Below are positions 1-10,284 of a stretch of DNA of 64,000 bases, piece after piece. The translations under genes were made by a program, and so were the position numbers. Each line of letters starts with the position of its first letter. The first letter of the stretch is position 1. This DNA comes from Anisodus tanguticus (taxonomy: Eukaryota > Streptophyta > Magnoliopsida > Solanales > Solanaceae): NCBI GenBank assembly GCA_034509755.1, contig CM067555.1, positions 44,722,255 to 44,786,254 of the forward strand, read 5' to 3'. The notes below the pieces were generated by a model, which searched no databases, was not told the DNA's origin, and saw nothing but the letters and a program-made list of their open reading frames with translations.

Positions 1-852
1 AGCAAAGGAAACTCAAGTGTTACTTTGAAGAACTTAGAGTAATGAAATAATGCTGGAGAATAAGAAGAAGATTTCTGATTTTTTCTTTCTGTCTCTTACT
101 AGAACAATTAAGCCAAAGACATCAATTCATAGTTTAAGGAGGGTGACTTCTCAACTAGACAACTAATGACTTTTAATAGCCATGTAATTACACTTAGTGA
201 TAAGTTATATTCAGTCAAGTAAATGACTGAATTTATGTGCAAAGTAATGGAGATTCAACGCTCCAAAACCAACCCAAAAAGCAGAAACTTTCTGCCTTCC
301 GTCGTGAACCTCTTCCCAATTTTATCTTTCCTGAAACTCCAGGGACCAGAATGTAAAGATTAAGTAATTTGGGTCCAAAATGATAATATCAGACCTAATC
401 CCGAGCCGGACGGGCGGCGACGCGCGTGTGGGCTTAGCCTCGAACCCAAGCACACCTAGGTCCTCCCTCCTTCAAACATATGGGTTACCCCTTGGGGTCC
501 CAAACCCTTATCCATTTTTGAAACTTATAAAATGAACAAATCTTCCATTCCCCACTGATGAGGGATATTTGTTCCACACCATATTTTAATGTTTCAAACA
601 CCTCACTTCGTGGACCAATATCTCTTTCATTTATTAACGATATTTGACGGTCCTTGGCCCTACGGTCATCTACTCACTTAGTAGATTATGCATGTGTGAT
701 GAAGAACCAAGGTCTCCAACATACGGAACCCTAGTGTTTACGTCATTAAAGATGGGTGGACGCAACTCCCACCAAAAACAAATTTCCAACAACACACTAG
801 TATCACGACGGCATTTGGTGATCTTATTGCGTGCATACCACATTGTGATCTT

Positions 853-856
<4 letters not shown>
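1..856. other. unassigned flank
   Basis: No gene is recognised here. Short open frames exist on both strands but lack recognisable motifs. A GC-rich patch around 400-450 stands out in AT-rich DNA and, with the TA microsatellite that follows, suggests old repeat-derived sequence, but I cannot name a family. Confidence 0.4.

Positions 857-900
<44 letters not shown>
857..900. repeat. TA dinucleotide microsatellite, left border of inverted repeat
   Basis: About 22 uninterrupted AT/TA units. A matching TA run borders the other end of the inverted repeat at 3715-3759, so the whole palindrome sits between two TA tracts. Endogenous pararetroviruses of Solanaceae and florendoviruses are known to lie in TA microsatellites; here that is supporting context, not proof. 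Confidence 0.95.
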
Positions 901-902
<2 letters not shown>

Positions 903-1745
903 AAATATAGGAGGGGTGTATTTTAATAAATTTTTCAATAAAGGGGATGAGTAAAGGTTGTAAGTCCTACTAGGTACTCTCTTCCTGTTATATTTCTCCT
1001 TATGCTAGTCTGAATAACCAATGAGCTATCTCCGGTATTAAATATTTTTTTTTAATCTGGACTCTGTCCAGTCACTAGTCTTTGGCTACTGTTCATCATC
1101 TCTGTCATTTGTCTTTGGTTACTGTTCTGTTCTTGATTACAACATGTTCATTCATTTCTTCTTCTTAACTGTTCATCTCTTCTTTAAAACCTTACCCCTA
1201 ATATGACAGTCGTCTTTAGCCACACCCAATTTTCAGGCCAACACCGTCCTTCAGCGGACATCAAAATGCCATATTATCAACCACCGTTGACATAGGAATT
1301 TACAGGCTAATCCATTGAGGTCATAAAGGAGTTTTAAAGATAACCATTTACTAAGTTCAGAAGATAACCATATCTAAGCATAATGAAATTAAGATTACAA
1401 CAGTAATTAGAGATTTATGGCATGATTATAACAGTAAAGAAAGATTCATGATGAAAATAAAAACTTCATATTAACATGAAAACTGATACCTGCATTTCTG
1501 CAAGCTTCATAAAAATACAAACATAATATACATGGTGGAGATAACTACTGGAAATAAAGACTTACATAATTTGAAGTACATGGAGGTTTCCCTTTCGGGA
1601 GTCCCGAAAGCTTAAAAGCACAAAAACTGCAAATAAGAAACTATCTTACATGGAGTGGTTTATACAAATGGAGAGGAAAGGAAAGAGGAGAGAGGGTTTA
1701 GCATTTAGAGAGGATTTTTGTTGTCTCGTATTTTTTGTGTGTGTT

Positions 1746-1861
1746 TCTCATCCTCAGAGTATGATATTTATAGTGTCTAGCGGACTTCAACCTTCGGATT
1801 TCAAAACGATAAAGAATCTTCTGAGTTGTAGCTGGGTGCGCTTTGGGCCCCATCGTCACTT
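1746..1861 (-). promoter_or_regulatory. 35S-like promoter core, left arm
   Basis: Mirror of the right-arm promoter: the TATA box lies at 1765-1772 on the minus strand with a TGACG motif further upstream near 1855. Transcription would run leftward. The two promoters diverge from the palindrome centre. Confidence 0.5.
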
Positions 1862-2090
1862 CAACTTTTCCAAAAGTTGCTTTTCTCATTTTGTCGTCTT
1901 GTGTTGCTGGCATCTGCTTTTCTTAAAGCTGCTTTTTTCTTTAAAGATGTTTTCCTTGCTGTCTGTTATGTCTTCTTTTTTCAAAGATGTTGTCTGCTAA
2001 GTTGGTGCGTCTTTTCTGAGAAGCATTATGCACCGTTTCTTTTTATTTTTGTCTTGTAATCTATTTTGTCCAAGTCTCTGTACGTCGTTC

Positions 2091-2303
2091 TTAGGTGTCC
2101 AGATTATGCTTGGCTACTGAATCGAAACTCATGCCTGAATCATAATTGTCGTTAGGATCCTGAGCATAATTTGATTCGAGGAACTCATCGTCTGAATTTG
2201 TATCTGAAACATGATCTACGCTATTTCCTTCTGAATTCTGATTACGATTTGTGTTTTGTTCTGGTGCTAGGGATATTTCTGATGGTATCGGATTCACATG
2301 TTT
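2091..2303 (-). pseudogene. C-terminal fragment of the same acidic frame, left arm
   Basis: Mirror copy of the fragment at 2323-2535, reading leftward from the loop and ending at the stop at 2091-2093. The two copies are nearly identical, so they were duplicated as one unit. It has no independent start codon and no recognised domain, and it is cut at the loop. Confidence 0.45.
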
Positions 2304-2322
2304 GTCTTGGCTCTGTGTGTAC

Positions 2323-2535
2323 AAACATGTGAATCCGATACCATCGGAAATATCCCTAGCACCAGAACAAAACACAAATCGTAATCAGAATTCAGAAGGA
2401 AATATCGTAGATCATGTTTCAGATACAAATTCAGACGATGAGTTCCTCGAATCAAATTATGCTCAGGATCCTAACGACAATTATGATTCAGGCATGAGTT
2501 TCGATTCAGTAGCCAAGAATAATCTGGACACCTAA
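2323..2535 (+). pseudogene. C-terminal fragment of an acidic polyprotein-like frame, right arm
   Basis: An open frame runs from the loop edge to a stop at 2533-2535, about 70 residues, rich in Asp, Glu, Asn and Ser, with no Cys-His cluster or catalytic motif. It has no start of its own inside the arm; the open frame continues back through the loop only because the opposite arm is open on that strand. The mirror copy occupies 2091-2303 on the other strand with only a few residue differences. It is followed by the promoter-like region, as the last gene of a pararetrovirus would be. Function is unknown; it is truncated at the palindrome centre. Confidence 0.45.
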
Positions 2536-2764
2536 GAACGACGTACAGAGACTTGGACAAAATAGACTACAAGACAAAAATAAAAAGAAACGGTGCAGAA
2601 TGCTTCTCAGAAAAGACGCACCAACTTAGCAGACAACATCTTTGAAAAAAGAAGACATAACAGACAGCAAGGAAAACATCTTTAAATAAAAAAGCAGCTT
2701 TAAGAAAAGCAGATGCCAGCAACACAAGACGACAAAATGAGAAAAGCAACTTTTGGAAAAGTTG

Positions 2765-2880
2765 AAGTGACGATGGGGCCCAAAGCGCACCCAGCTACAA
2801 CTCAGAAGATTCTTTATCGTTTTGAAATCCGAAGGTTGAAGTCCGCTAGACACTATAAATATCATACTCTGAGGATGAGA
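2765..2880 (+). promoter_or_regulatory. 35S-like promoter core, right arm
   Basis: A TGACG motif (as-1-like half site) near 2767 is followed by TATAAATA at 2854-2861, with a purine-rich likely start region about 20-30 bases later. Transcription would run rightward, away from the loop. The spacing of a TGACG element upstream of a TATA box resembles pararetroviral promoters. Activity is inferred. Confidence 0.5.
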
Positions 2881-3712
2881 AACACACACAAAAAATACGA
2901 GACAACAAAAATCCTCTCTAAATGCTAAACCCTCTCTCCTCTTTCCTTTCCTCTCCATTTGTATAAACCACTCCATGTAAGATAGTTTCTTATTTGCAGT
3001 TTTTGTGCTTTTAAGCTTTCGGGACTCCCGAAAGGGAAACCTCCATGTACTTCAAATTATGTAAGTCTTTATTTCCAGTAGTTATCTCCACCATGTATAT
3101 TATGTTTGTATTTTTATGAAGCTTGCAGAAATGCAGGTATCAGTTTTCATGTTAATATGAAGTTTTTATTTTCATCATGAATCTTTCTTTACTGTTATAA
3201 TCATGCCATAAATCTCTAATTACTGTTGTAATCTTAATTTCAATATGCTTAGACATGGTTATCTTCTGAACTTAGTAAATGGTTATCTTTAAAACTCCTT
3301 TATGACCTCAATGGATTAGCCTGTAAATTCCTATGTCAACGGTGGTTGATAATATGGCATTTTGATGTCCGCTGAAGGACGGTGTTGGCCTGAAAATTGG
3401 GTGTGGCTAAAGACGACTGTCATATTAGGGGTAAGGTTTTAAAGAAGAGATGAACAGTTAAGAAGAAGAAATGAATGAGCATGTTGTAATCAAGAACAGA
3501 ACAGTAACCAAAGACAAATGACAGAGATGATGAACAATAGCCAAAGACTAGTGACTGGACAGAGTCCAGATTAAAAAAATATATATTTAATACCGAAGAT
3601 AGCTCATTGGTTATTCAGACTAGCATAAAGAGAAATATAACAGGAAGGGAGTACCGAGTAGGACTTACAACCTTTATTCATCCCCTTTATTGAAATACAC
3701 CCCCCCTATATT

Positions 3713-3714
<2 letters not shown>

Positions 3715-3759
<45 letters not shown>
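3715..3759. repeat. TA dinucleotide microsatellite, right border of inverted repeat
   Basis: About 22 TA units directly abut the right arm, matching the left border at 857-900. Confidence 0.95.
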
Positions 3760-3760
<1 letters not shown>

Positions 3761-4333
3761 GCCCGCTTTTAAACCAAATAAAATTGCGTAAGCTATATTA
3801 TTGGAACTTGGACCATTTTTTCCTCAGACGAATTGGGATCAAATACTTCATTTAATTTCTCAGGCTTTTTATCCACCAACTTCAAGCAGACACCAAATAT
3901 CTAACATGGGCGCAGGTTACATGGAGAGGGGGGGGGAGGACAAAATTGAATGTTCAATTTATTTTAGTGAAATCTTCGTTGCAACAATATATGGAATTTA
4001 CAATTAATATTTTTTATTGTTCAACATATATATAATTTTTTTTATTAAACTCGTTTGACTTTTCAGAAAAAAGTTTAGGTCAAATTAAAATACATATTCG
4101 CTTCTTCCTGATATTTTTTTCTTCTGGCTATACTTTAAAATACTCAATAAATATTTTTTTTTAATAAAACAACTAACTTGAATAGGGGAGTATGACTAGC
4201 AATTTCTCATGGTACAAAGCTATATTTAGTCTTACCAAAGCACTTAATTAATTAATAATTTTTCGCATTGCACATAACTACTGATGACTTGCATGCCACT
4301 TAATTATAACTTGCTAAGCTAGTAGGGTAGAAG
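3760..4333. other. AT-rich spacer without recognised gene
   Basis: AT-rich sequence between the right TA tract and the 5' LTR of the copia element. The only open frame (3801-4007) has no recognisable motif and I do not support it as a gene. Confidence 0.5.
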
Positions 4334-4612
4334 TGTTGAGTTGTGGAGCCTAATTCACCGCCGACACTATGAAGATCCTAGTTTTCGCTATATATAGACT
4401 AGGGCGTTGTTTTTCTTTTTTTGACGTCGAGCAAGAGAGAAAGAGATAATTGTAAACTCAAACTCCCTATTTGATTATAGTAAAATCTGCAGCGGCAAAG
4501 TGGATGTAGCTGTCGCATTGAGGGAGAACCACTATAAATCTCTGTGTGTTATTTGTTCTTCACTTATTTACTGTTTTCTGATTAGGTAGGATTTGAGACT
4601 CAAATCCTAACA
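4334..4612 (+). repeat. 5' LTR of copia element
   Basis: Begins TGTTGAG and ends CTAACA, i.e. with the usual TG...CA ends. It contains a TATA-like run near 4387 and is followed two bases later by a primer binding site. Length is 279 bp. No second copy is present because the element is truncated, so the left boundary rests on the terminal motif alone. Confidence 0.7.
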
Positions 4613-4614
4613 CC

Positions 4615-4626
4615 TGGTATCAAGAG
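4615..4626 (+). other. primer binding site (initiator Met tRNA type) of copia element
   Basis: TGGTATCAAGAG follows the LTR end, matching the plant initiator-Met tRNA primer site with a small change. It primes minus-strand DNA synthesis in intact elements. Confidence 0.85.
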
Positions 4627-4669
4627 CGACATGTTGTGTTGCGATTCAGAAAACGATTGGAGACGAAGA

Positions 4670-5494
4670 TGGTTCGGCGCATGACATCGGAAAATTCGAT
4701 GGTACAGATTATGCGTTTTGAAAATGCAAATTAAAGATTATTTGTACGGCAGAAAGCTTCATCAACGGCTGAGCCCGAAGCCAGAGGAGATGAATGTTGC
4801 AGAGTGGAATCTCCTTGACAGACATGTTCTGGGAGTTATTCGATTGACGTTGTCGAAGAACGTTGCTCACAACGTGGCGAAGGAGAAGACCACCGCTGAC
4901 ATGATAAAGATTATGTCTAATATGTATGAGAAACCTTCGGCAAACAATAAGGTATTTCTCCTGAAGAAACGCTTTCATATAAAGATGGAGGAAGGTGCTC
5001 CTATTGCAACGCACGTGAATGAATTCAACACGATTATCAATCAATTGTCATCTATTGCAATCGAGTTTGACGATGAAGTGCAAGCCCTAATTTTGCTAGC
5101 GTCTCTACCGACCAACTAGGATTCGATGAGAGCAACGATTAGTAATTCTATTGGCAGTGATAAACTAAAATTCAACGATGTTAGAGATCGTATCCTTGCT
5201 GAGGAGGTTCGCAGAATAGATTCCGATGAGGCATCGACGAGTTCTTCTTTGAATGTTGAGAACAGAGGCAGAAATTATGACAGAAACTACAACCAAAATA
5301 AGGGCAAGTCGAAGTCAAGGAATTGCAGGAGTCAATCAAGATCTGGGCGAACACTTGAGTGTTGGAACTGTGGGAAAATAGGTCACATCAAGAGGAATTG
5401 CAGGGTACCGAAGAAGGAGGACAACAAGGGGGTGGAATCAATGTTGTCACTAAAGACATTGGTGACGTGTTATTGCTGTCTGTTGACAGCTTGA
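4670..5494 (+). pseudogene. copia gag with zinc knuckle (broken)
   Basis: The gag capsid-like part (UBN2/DUF4219 type) reads in frame 2 from about 4690, with a TGA where a Trp codon is expected just before 4718 and a TAG at 5117-5119. The same frame then continues through a basic, Arg/Asn-rich stretch to a CCHC zinc knuckle CWNCGKIGHIKRNC near residues 78-91 of the 5126-5494 part. The knuckle Cys and His residues are all intact. The frame then diverges from the protease frame around 5430-5500, so gag and pol are no longer continuous. Confidence 0.9.
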
Positions 5495-5499
5495 TCGAC

Positions 5500-7720
5500 T
5501 CTTGGGTGCTTGACTCGGGAGCGTCTTTCCACCCCACCCCACATCGTGATATAATGATGAATTACGTTACTGGGTATCTCAGAAAAGTCTATTTGGCAGA
5601 TGGTAAGTCTTTTGACGTTGTTGTTATTGGAGACATTAATTTGAAGATGTCAAATGGAAACGTGTGGAAGATCACAAAGGTCAGTTATGTGTCGGATTTG
5701 AAGCGTAATATGATCTCAGCGAGTCAGCTTGATGATGAGGGACATGATCTTAACTTTGGTAATGGGTCCTGGAAGGTGACGAAGGGTGCTATAGTGGTTG
5801 GTCGAGGTAGGAATATTGGTGCTCTTTGTATGACGACGAGTTGTCGTGATACATTTGTTGTTGTTGACAACACCAAGAAGACAGAGTTGTGGTATTTCAG
5901 GCTGGAGCATATGAGCGAGAAAGGGATGAAGCTTCTGGTGACTAACGACATGATTCCGGAGCTGAAGTCGGTGGATCATCATATGTGTGAGAGCTGCATT
6001 CTCGGAAAATAGAAGCGAATAAGTTTTTCAAGTGCAGGTAGAGAATTGAAAGATGAGAAGCTTGAATTGGTACACACTGACGTGTGGAGACCTGCTATTG
6101 TCTCCTCACTCGGAGGATCACATTACTACGTGACCTTCATTAATGATTCAACCAGGAAGTTATGAGTCTATTTTATGAAAATAAATCTGACGTATTCACT
6201 GTCTTCAAAAGGTGGAAAGCCATAGTCGAGAATGAGACAAACCTCAAGTTGAGGAGCTTGAGGTCCGACAACGGTGGAGAATACATTAATGGTGACTTCA
6301 AACGGTATTGTGCTGATAATGGGATCAAGATGGTGAAGACTATTCCTGGAACGCTCCAATAAAATGGAATAGTGGAAAGGATGAATCAAACATTGAACGA
6401 GCGTGCACGGAGCATAAGAATACATGTTGGACTGCCCAAGCCATTCTAGGCAGATGAAATCAATACCACAACCTTCTTAATTAACAGAGAAATGTCTGTT
6501 CCTTTGGTTTTCAGAATTCCAGAAGAGGCTTGGAGTGGAAAAAAGGTAAATCTTTCTTTTCTGAAAGTGTTTGGTTGCTTATCCTATGTGTATATTGATG
6601 CTACTTCTAGAAGTAAACTTGATCTGAAATATAAGAAGTGTTATTTTATTGGTTATAGTGACACCGAGTTTGGTTATCGATTCTGGGATGACCAAAATCG
6701 AAAGATCATCTGAAGCATGGACGTCGTCTTTAATGAACAGGTGTTATACAAGGATAAGTTACAGGAGAGTTCAAAATCTAAGAACAAAGAATCAGGAAAA
6801 GTTAATTTGAGAGACTTCTTGGCACCCGAGCTACAATAAGGTACTACTGTGGCAGAGGCACCCGAGCTACAACAAGGTACTACTGATTCTGAAACAAATT
6901 AGCCGACGCCGATCACAGAATTACACAAATCATCCAAGATCAGTGAGCCGATTCACAAGTTCTCTCCATCTCTCAACTACATTCTGCTCACTGACAGAGG
7001 GGACCCAGAATGTTACGAAGAAGCGACGTAAGTTGATGAATAAATCAAGTGGGAGCTGGCAATGAAAGATGAGATGGATTCACTATTTTCAAAGCATACA
7101 TGGGAGTTAGTTGAGTTACTAGAGGAAAAGAAGGCATTGCAGAACAAATGGGTCTACCGGATAAAAGAAGAACACGATGAAAGTAAGCACTATAAAGCAA
7201 GGCTGGTTGTGAAGGGATTTCAATAGAAAGAAGGCATTGACTATACATAGATCTTCTCTTCCGTAGTCAAGTTGGTGACAATCAAAACTGTTCTTGGGCT
7301 GGTAGCAAAGGAAGATCTGCATCTTCATCAAATGAACGTGAAAACTGTTTTTCTTCACGGTGACTTAGAAGAGGAAATCTACATGAAGCAACCTGAGGGA
7401 TTTGAGGTTAAAGGGAAAGAGAAGCTGGTGTGCAAGCTTCAAAAGAGCTTGTACAGACTGAAACAGGCTCCAAGACAGTGGTTTAAGAAGTTGACAACTT
7501 TATGAAGAAAACCGATGTCCTAAGGTGCGAAGTGGATCACTATTGTTACCTCAAGAGATTTGAAAACTCCTACATGATACTGCTCCTTTATGTTGATGAT
7601 ATGCTAATCGTAGGAGCAGACCTACATGAGATTGATATGCTGAAGAAGAAGCTGTCAGAAGAATTTGCAATGAAGGATCTGGGTGCCGCAAACCAAATCC
7701 TCGGGATGAGACTTATATAG
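5500..7720 (+). pseudogene. copia pol: protease, integrase, reverse transcriptase (broken)
   Basis: The protease has the active-site motif DSGAS near 5515. It is followed by a GAG-pre-integrase segment (5880-6012) ending in a TAG. The integrase core includes the conserved SDNGGEY block near 6270, but a stop interrupts it at 6360. Reverse transcriptase is recognisable from about 7140 (KARLVVKGF), with the catalytic LLYVDDML at about 7590 and the MKDLG block downstream. Frames used are 1, then 3, then 2, so at least two indels occurred. Stops at 6010, 6360, 6712, 7226 and elsewhere make it dead. The sequence ends before ribonuclease H. Confidence 0.92.
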
Positions 7721-10011
7721 GGACCCAAAAATTCAGATTACATAAAATTATAAAAATGTCACCGCCACCCACTTTGCGACCGCAGAATGGGTCCGCAAAA
7801 ATGATTTCCGATCTGAAAAATTGGCTTAGGGTTCACAGAGTGTGTTCCTGCTTGTACCGTCTCGAACTGCGCTAGAAAGTACAGTCCACAAAACTGAACT
7901 ACGACTAATAGAAATGCTCTGAAGCATCACAATTTGAGCTGGGACTGATTTAGAGCAGTGGATCAAAGACCAAACTGTGGTATAAGCGTAAGATTACGAT
8001 TTTGAGTCACCAAAAAATATAAACAGTGAGATCTGGGAGGGGTTAAAAAAACAATTGCAAGGAGTAATTTATTTGGTAGTTTTAAAGTCGTTTACGTGGG
8101 GCATGACGTGACAATATGATGACTTTCCGTACTACCGTTGGTAGGGTAGGTAAGTTTCTTTGGTCGCGTCACACGTATTAAATAAGTCTCAATGAAACGT
8201 TTGACTCCGTGTACATGTAGTTCCAGATTTCATATTTTTAGTCGTTATAATTACTTAGTATTATTTTTTTAATGAGACATTGGGTGGCTTTTTCTGCTAG
8301 AAACATCGTTTTCTTGGTAGGTTGAGTAGCTGGATTTTTTCCCTATCAGTTTCTCGTTTCATATTTGGTTTAGGATAAATCATGATTTAACAATATTTTT
8401 TAATTTTAATCTTTGAAGTAATTATTAAATACTTAATTGTACATAAATTGCAATAGTCTGGCTTACTAGTTATACATTACTGTTCTATTTGAGACTAGGC
8501 TTATACAGTCTTGAAATTCATTATTAAAGTAATCTAGAGTTTTTTGTTTAAAGTATTACGTACATACACCCTTTTTATGGACTCAAAATATTCACATTGC
8601 CGACTATTGTCTAGGGTTGTATGCAAAGTGTCTACTATCCATATGCAACAATTGAAATCACTTATGATATTATTCATTTTGGGGCTAAATTTACATGGCT
8701 TTAGAACATACATTTACTAAGGTCTAAGACTTATTACTTCCTAAATATCAAATATCTTAATGATATTTTATGATGTGAAATTTGCCTACGGTATTTAGTA
8801 ATTAGGAAACATCATTGAGGATGTTGAAAATGTAACACTCTTTAGTAAATCCACATGGACGAACAGAGAAGACACATGTTGAGTATTTAAGGAATCAAAC
8901 CTTAAAGTTATCGGAGTCTAGGTCTAGAGCAAATAATATTACTAGTGAACTGAATTAATATAATAAGACATTCTAACTTAAATTACTTTTGGATTACGAT
9001 GTAATTTTTAAATATACTTGATTCAGCGTGAATTCATGTCAAAACTTGAATATCTTGATCATTGTACTTCAAATTTCGTCATTCTTTTTCGAATGAAAAA
9101 GCAAAGTCTTTACAGTCTACTAAACGAACAATGGCGTCGACTTTATTCTCATGGATATATAGAATCAACAGTCAAGCACTATTTCTATCCTAAAATTTGC
9201 GTTCATATTACTTTTAACCAAATATTCAACAAAAAGCTTCCAAGTTGCATATTGTGATTTACCAAATATTCAACAAAGAGCCAAACACTATATAAAACTA
9301 GCTAACTCCTTTCCTATCACGTGAAGAATTATCCTCTGTAATTGAGCATACATTAAGAATTAGAATTAGCCTAGCAATATAAAAATTGTTCTCTTGTAAT
9401 CGACATTTTCCTTTGAAGGTAAAAAAAAAGTTATGATTCACAAAGCGAACCAAAGTTGTGTAACTCCGATCATGAGTCGCTTGTTGAATGAGAGGAAAAA
9501 GAAGATAAAGAGTAAAAACTAAGTGACAAACTCGAACTTAAACTTCTATATATCTGTAATCAATGACGAAAATACCTTGAAAGATCAATGGGTGTTATCT
9601 GAAGCTCTTTTGTTGAAAAAATATCAGTGAAATTCATTTAGATGTATACAGAGGTAAAGCCATAATATTATATACAAGTTTGAACAAGCCTAATAGCTTT
9701 TGTTTAAGTTTTGTATTACCGTATTAGAAAGTTCATTAAATATATATAAATATTTAATCATGAAATCAATAATTAAAACAAATAATGAATTAGGTGATGA
9801 GTTCAGAATCCTGAACTACAACATTACTACAATATAGGAGTAATATCATGATCAGTCTCTCAATTGAATAAACGGGAGCAACCTACTTGCATTCATCTTT
9901 TAATAGTTCAATTACATAAATAGATACATTGAATGGTCCTGTAATATTTATTTTAAAGAAAAATATATATTAAAAGAACCCATTCAAAGGTTGATATTGG
10001 ATATTAAAGTA
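7721..10011. other. gene-free AT-rich region
   Basis: No supported gene in 2.3 kb. The first 400 bases (7721-8110) are less AT-rich and resemble old LTR sequence but have no partner. Around 9219-9283 a 20-base phrase is repeated, just before a TATA-like ACTATATAAAA at about 9288; no credible coding frame follows. The 79-residue open frame at 9018-9257 has no motif and is not supported. Confidence 0.5.
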
Positions 10012-10284
10012 CTCACTCTGTCTCAAATTATTTGTCATTTTTTTATTTTACATGTCTGTTAAAAAATATATTAGGAGAGGTATTTGATATACTTTACCTT
10101 AATTTATGTCTAAAGTTATAATCTTTCTCCATTAAATATTTACTTTATTTATGTGTCATCTTCATTAATGTCAAAAAGATAAAATAAAAAAAAATAATTA
10201 ACTATGTTTTGAACTTCTAAAATAATAAAAAAATTAATATAACTATTTTTAATAATTACGATAAATAATTTAATAAGGAAGGAA
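10012..10284. mobile_element. Stowaway-like (Tc1/mariner) MITE
   Basis: The left end is a diverged form of the CTCCCTCCGTCTC terminal repeat found in plant Stowaway elements. The right end is its approximate inverse (reading ATTCCTTCCTTATT on the minus strand), and both ends lie next to TA. Length is about 273 bp, AT-rich and non-coding. Terminal repeats are diverged, so it is an old copy. Confidence 0.6.

Larger units (their letters stand above)
901..3714. repeat. 1.4-kb inverted repeat (foldback) with 15-base loop
   Basis: The left arm (901-2305) and right arm (2321-3714) are reverse complements over almost their full length with only scattered substitutions and a few small indels. The centre is at about 2313 and the loop is 2306-2320. 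The mirror relation was checked by eye at the loop, the coding end near 2091/2535, the TATA boxes (1765-1772 and 2854-2861), the small palindromes (1592-1610 and 3016-3034) and the outer ends near 957/3670. The high arm identity implies a recent or conversion-maintained event. Transcription through both arms would give a long double-stranded RNA. Confidence 0.93.
901..3714. mobile_element. probable endogenous pararetrovirus (caulimovirid) fragment in head-to-head inverted copies
   Basis: Each arm, read outward from the loop, has the order expected around the genome junction of a plant pararetrovirus. First comes the end of an acidic coding frame, then a region with a TGACG motif, then a TATA box. 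A transcribed leader with a small palindrome follows, and then a partial match to the plant initiator-Met tRNA primer site (GGTATCAG at 3136-3143 in the right arm). TA microsatellites flank both ends. No polymerase, coat or movement domain is present, so the copy cannot encode a virus. Family assignment rests on architecture and context, not on a protein domain. A foldback DNA transposon is the main alternative. Confidence 0.5.
4334..7720 (+). mobile_element. 3'-truncated Ty1/copia retrotransposon (Tnt1-like order)
   Basis: The order is 5' LTR, primer binding site, gag, protease, integrase, reverse transcriptase, as in Ty1/copia. The copy stops just after the reverse transcriptase motif region at 7720. 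Ribonuclease H, polypurine tract and 3' LTR are absent, and unrelated sequence follows. At least two frame changes (about 5430-5500 and about 7495) and several in-frame stops make it non-functional. It cannot be autonomous. Confidence 0.93.

Noticed and set aside
1650..2000. 116-residue open frame in the left arm and its mirror at 2626-2976
   Set aside because: They overlap the TATA boxes and leaders of the inverted repeat, on the strand opposite to the transcript, and show no domain; they are by-products of the palindrome.
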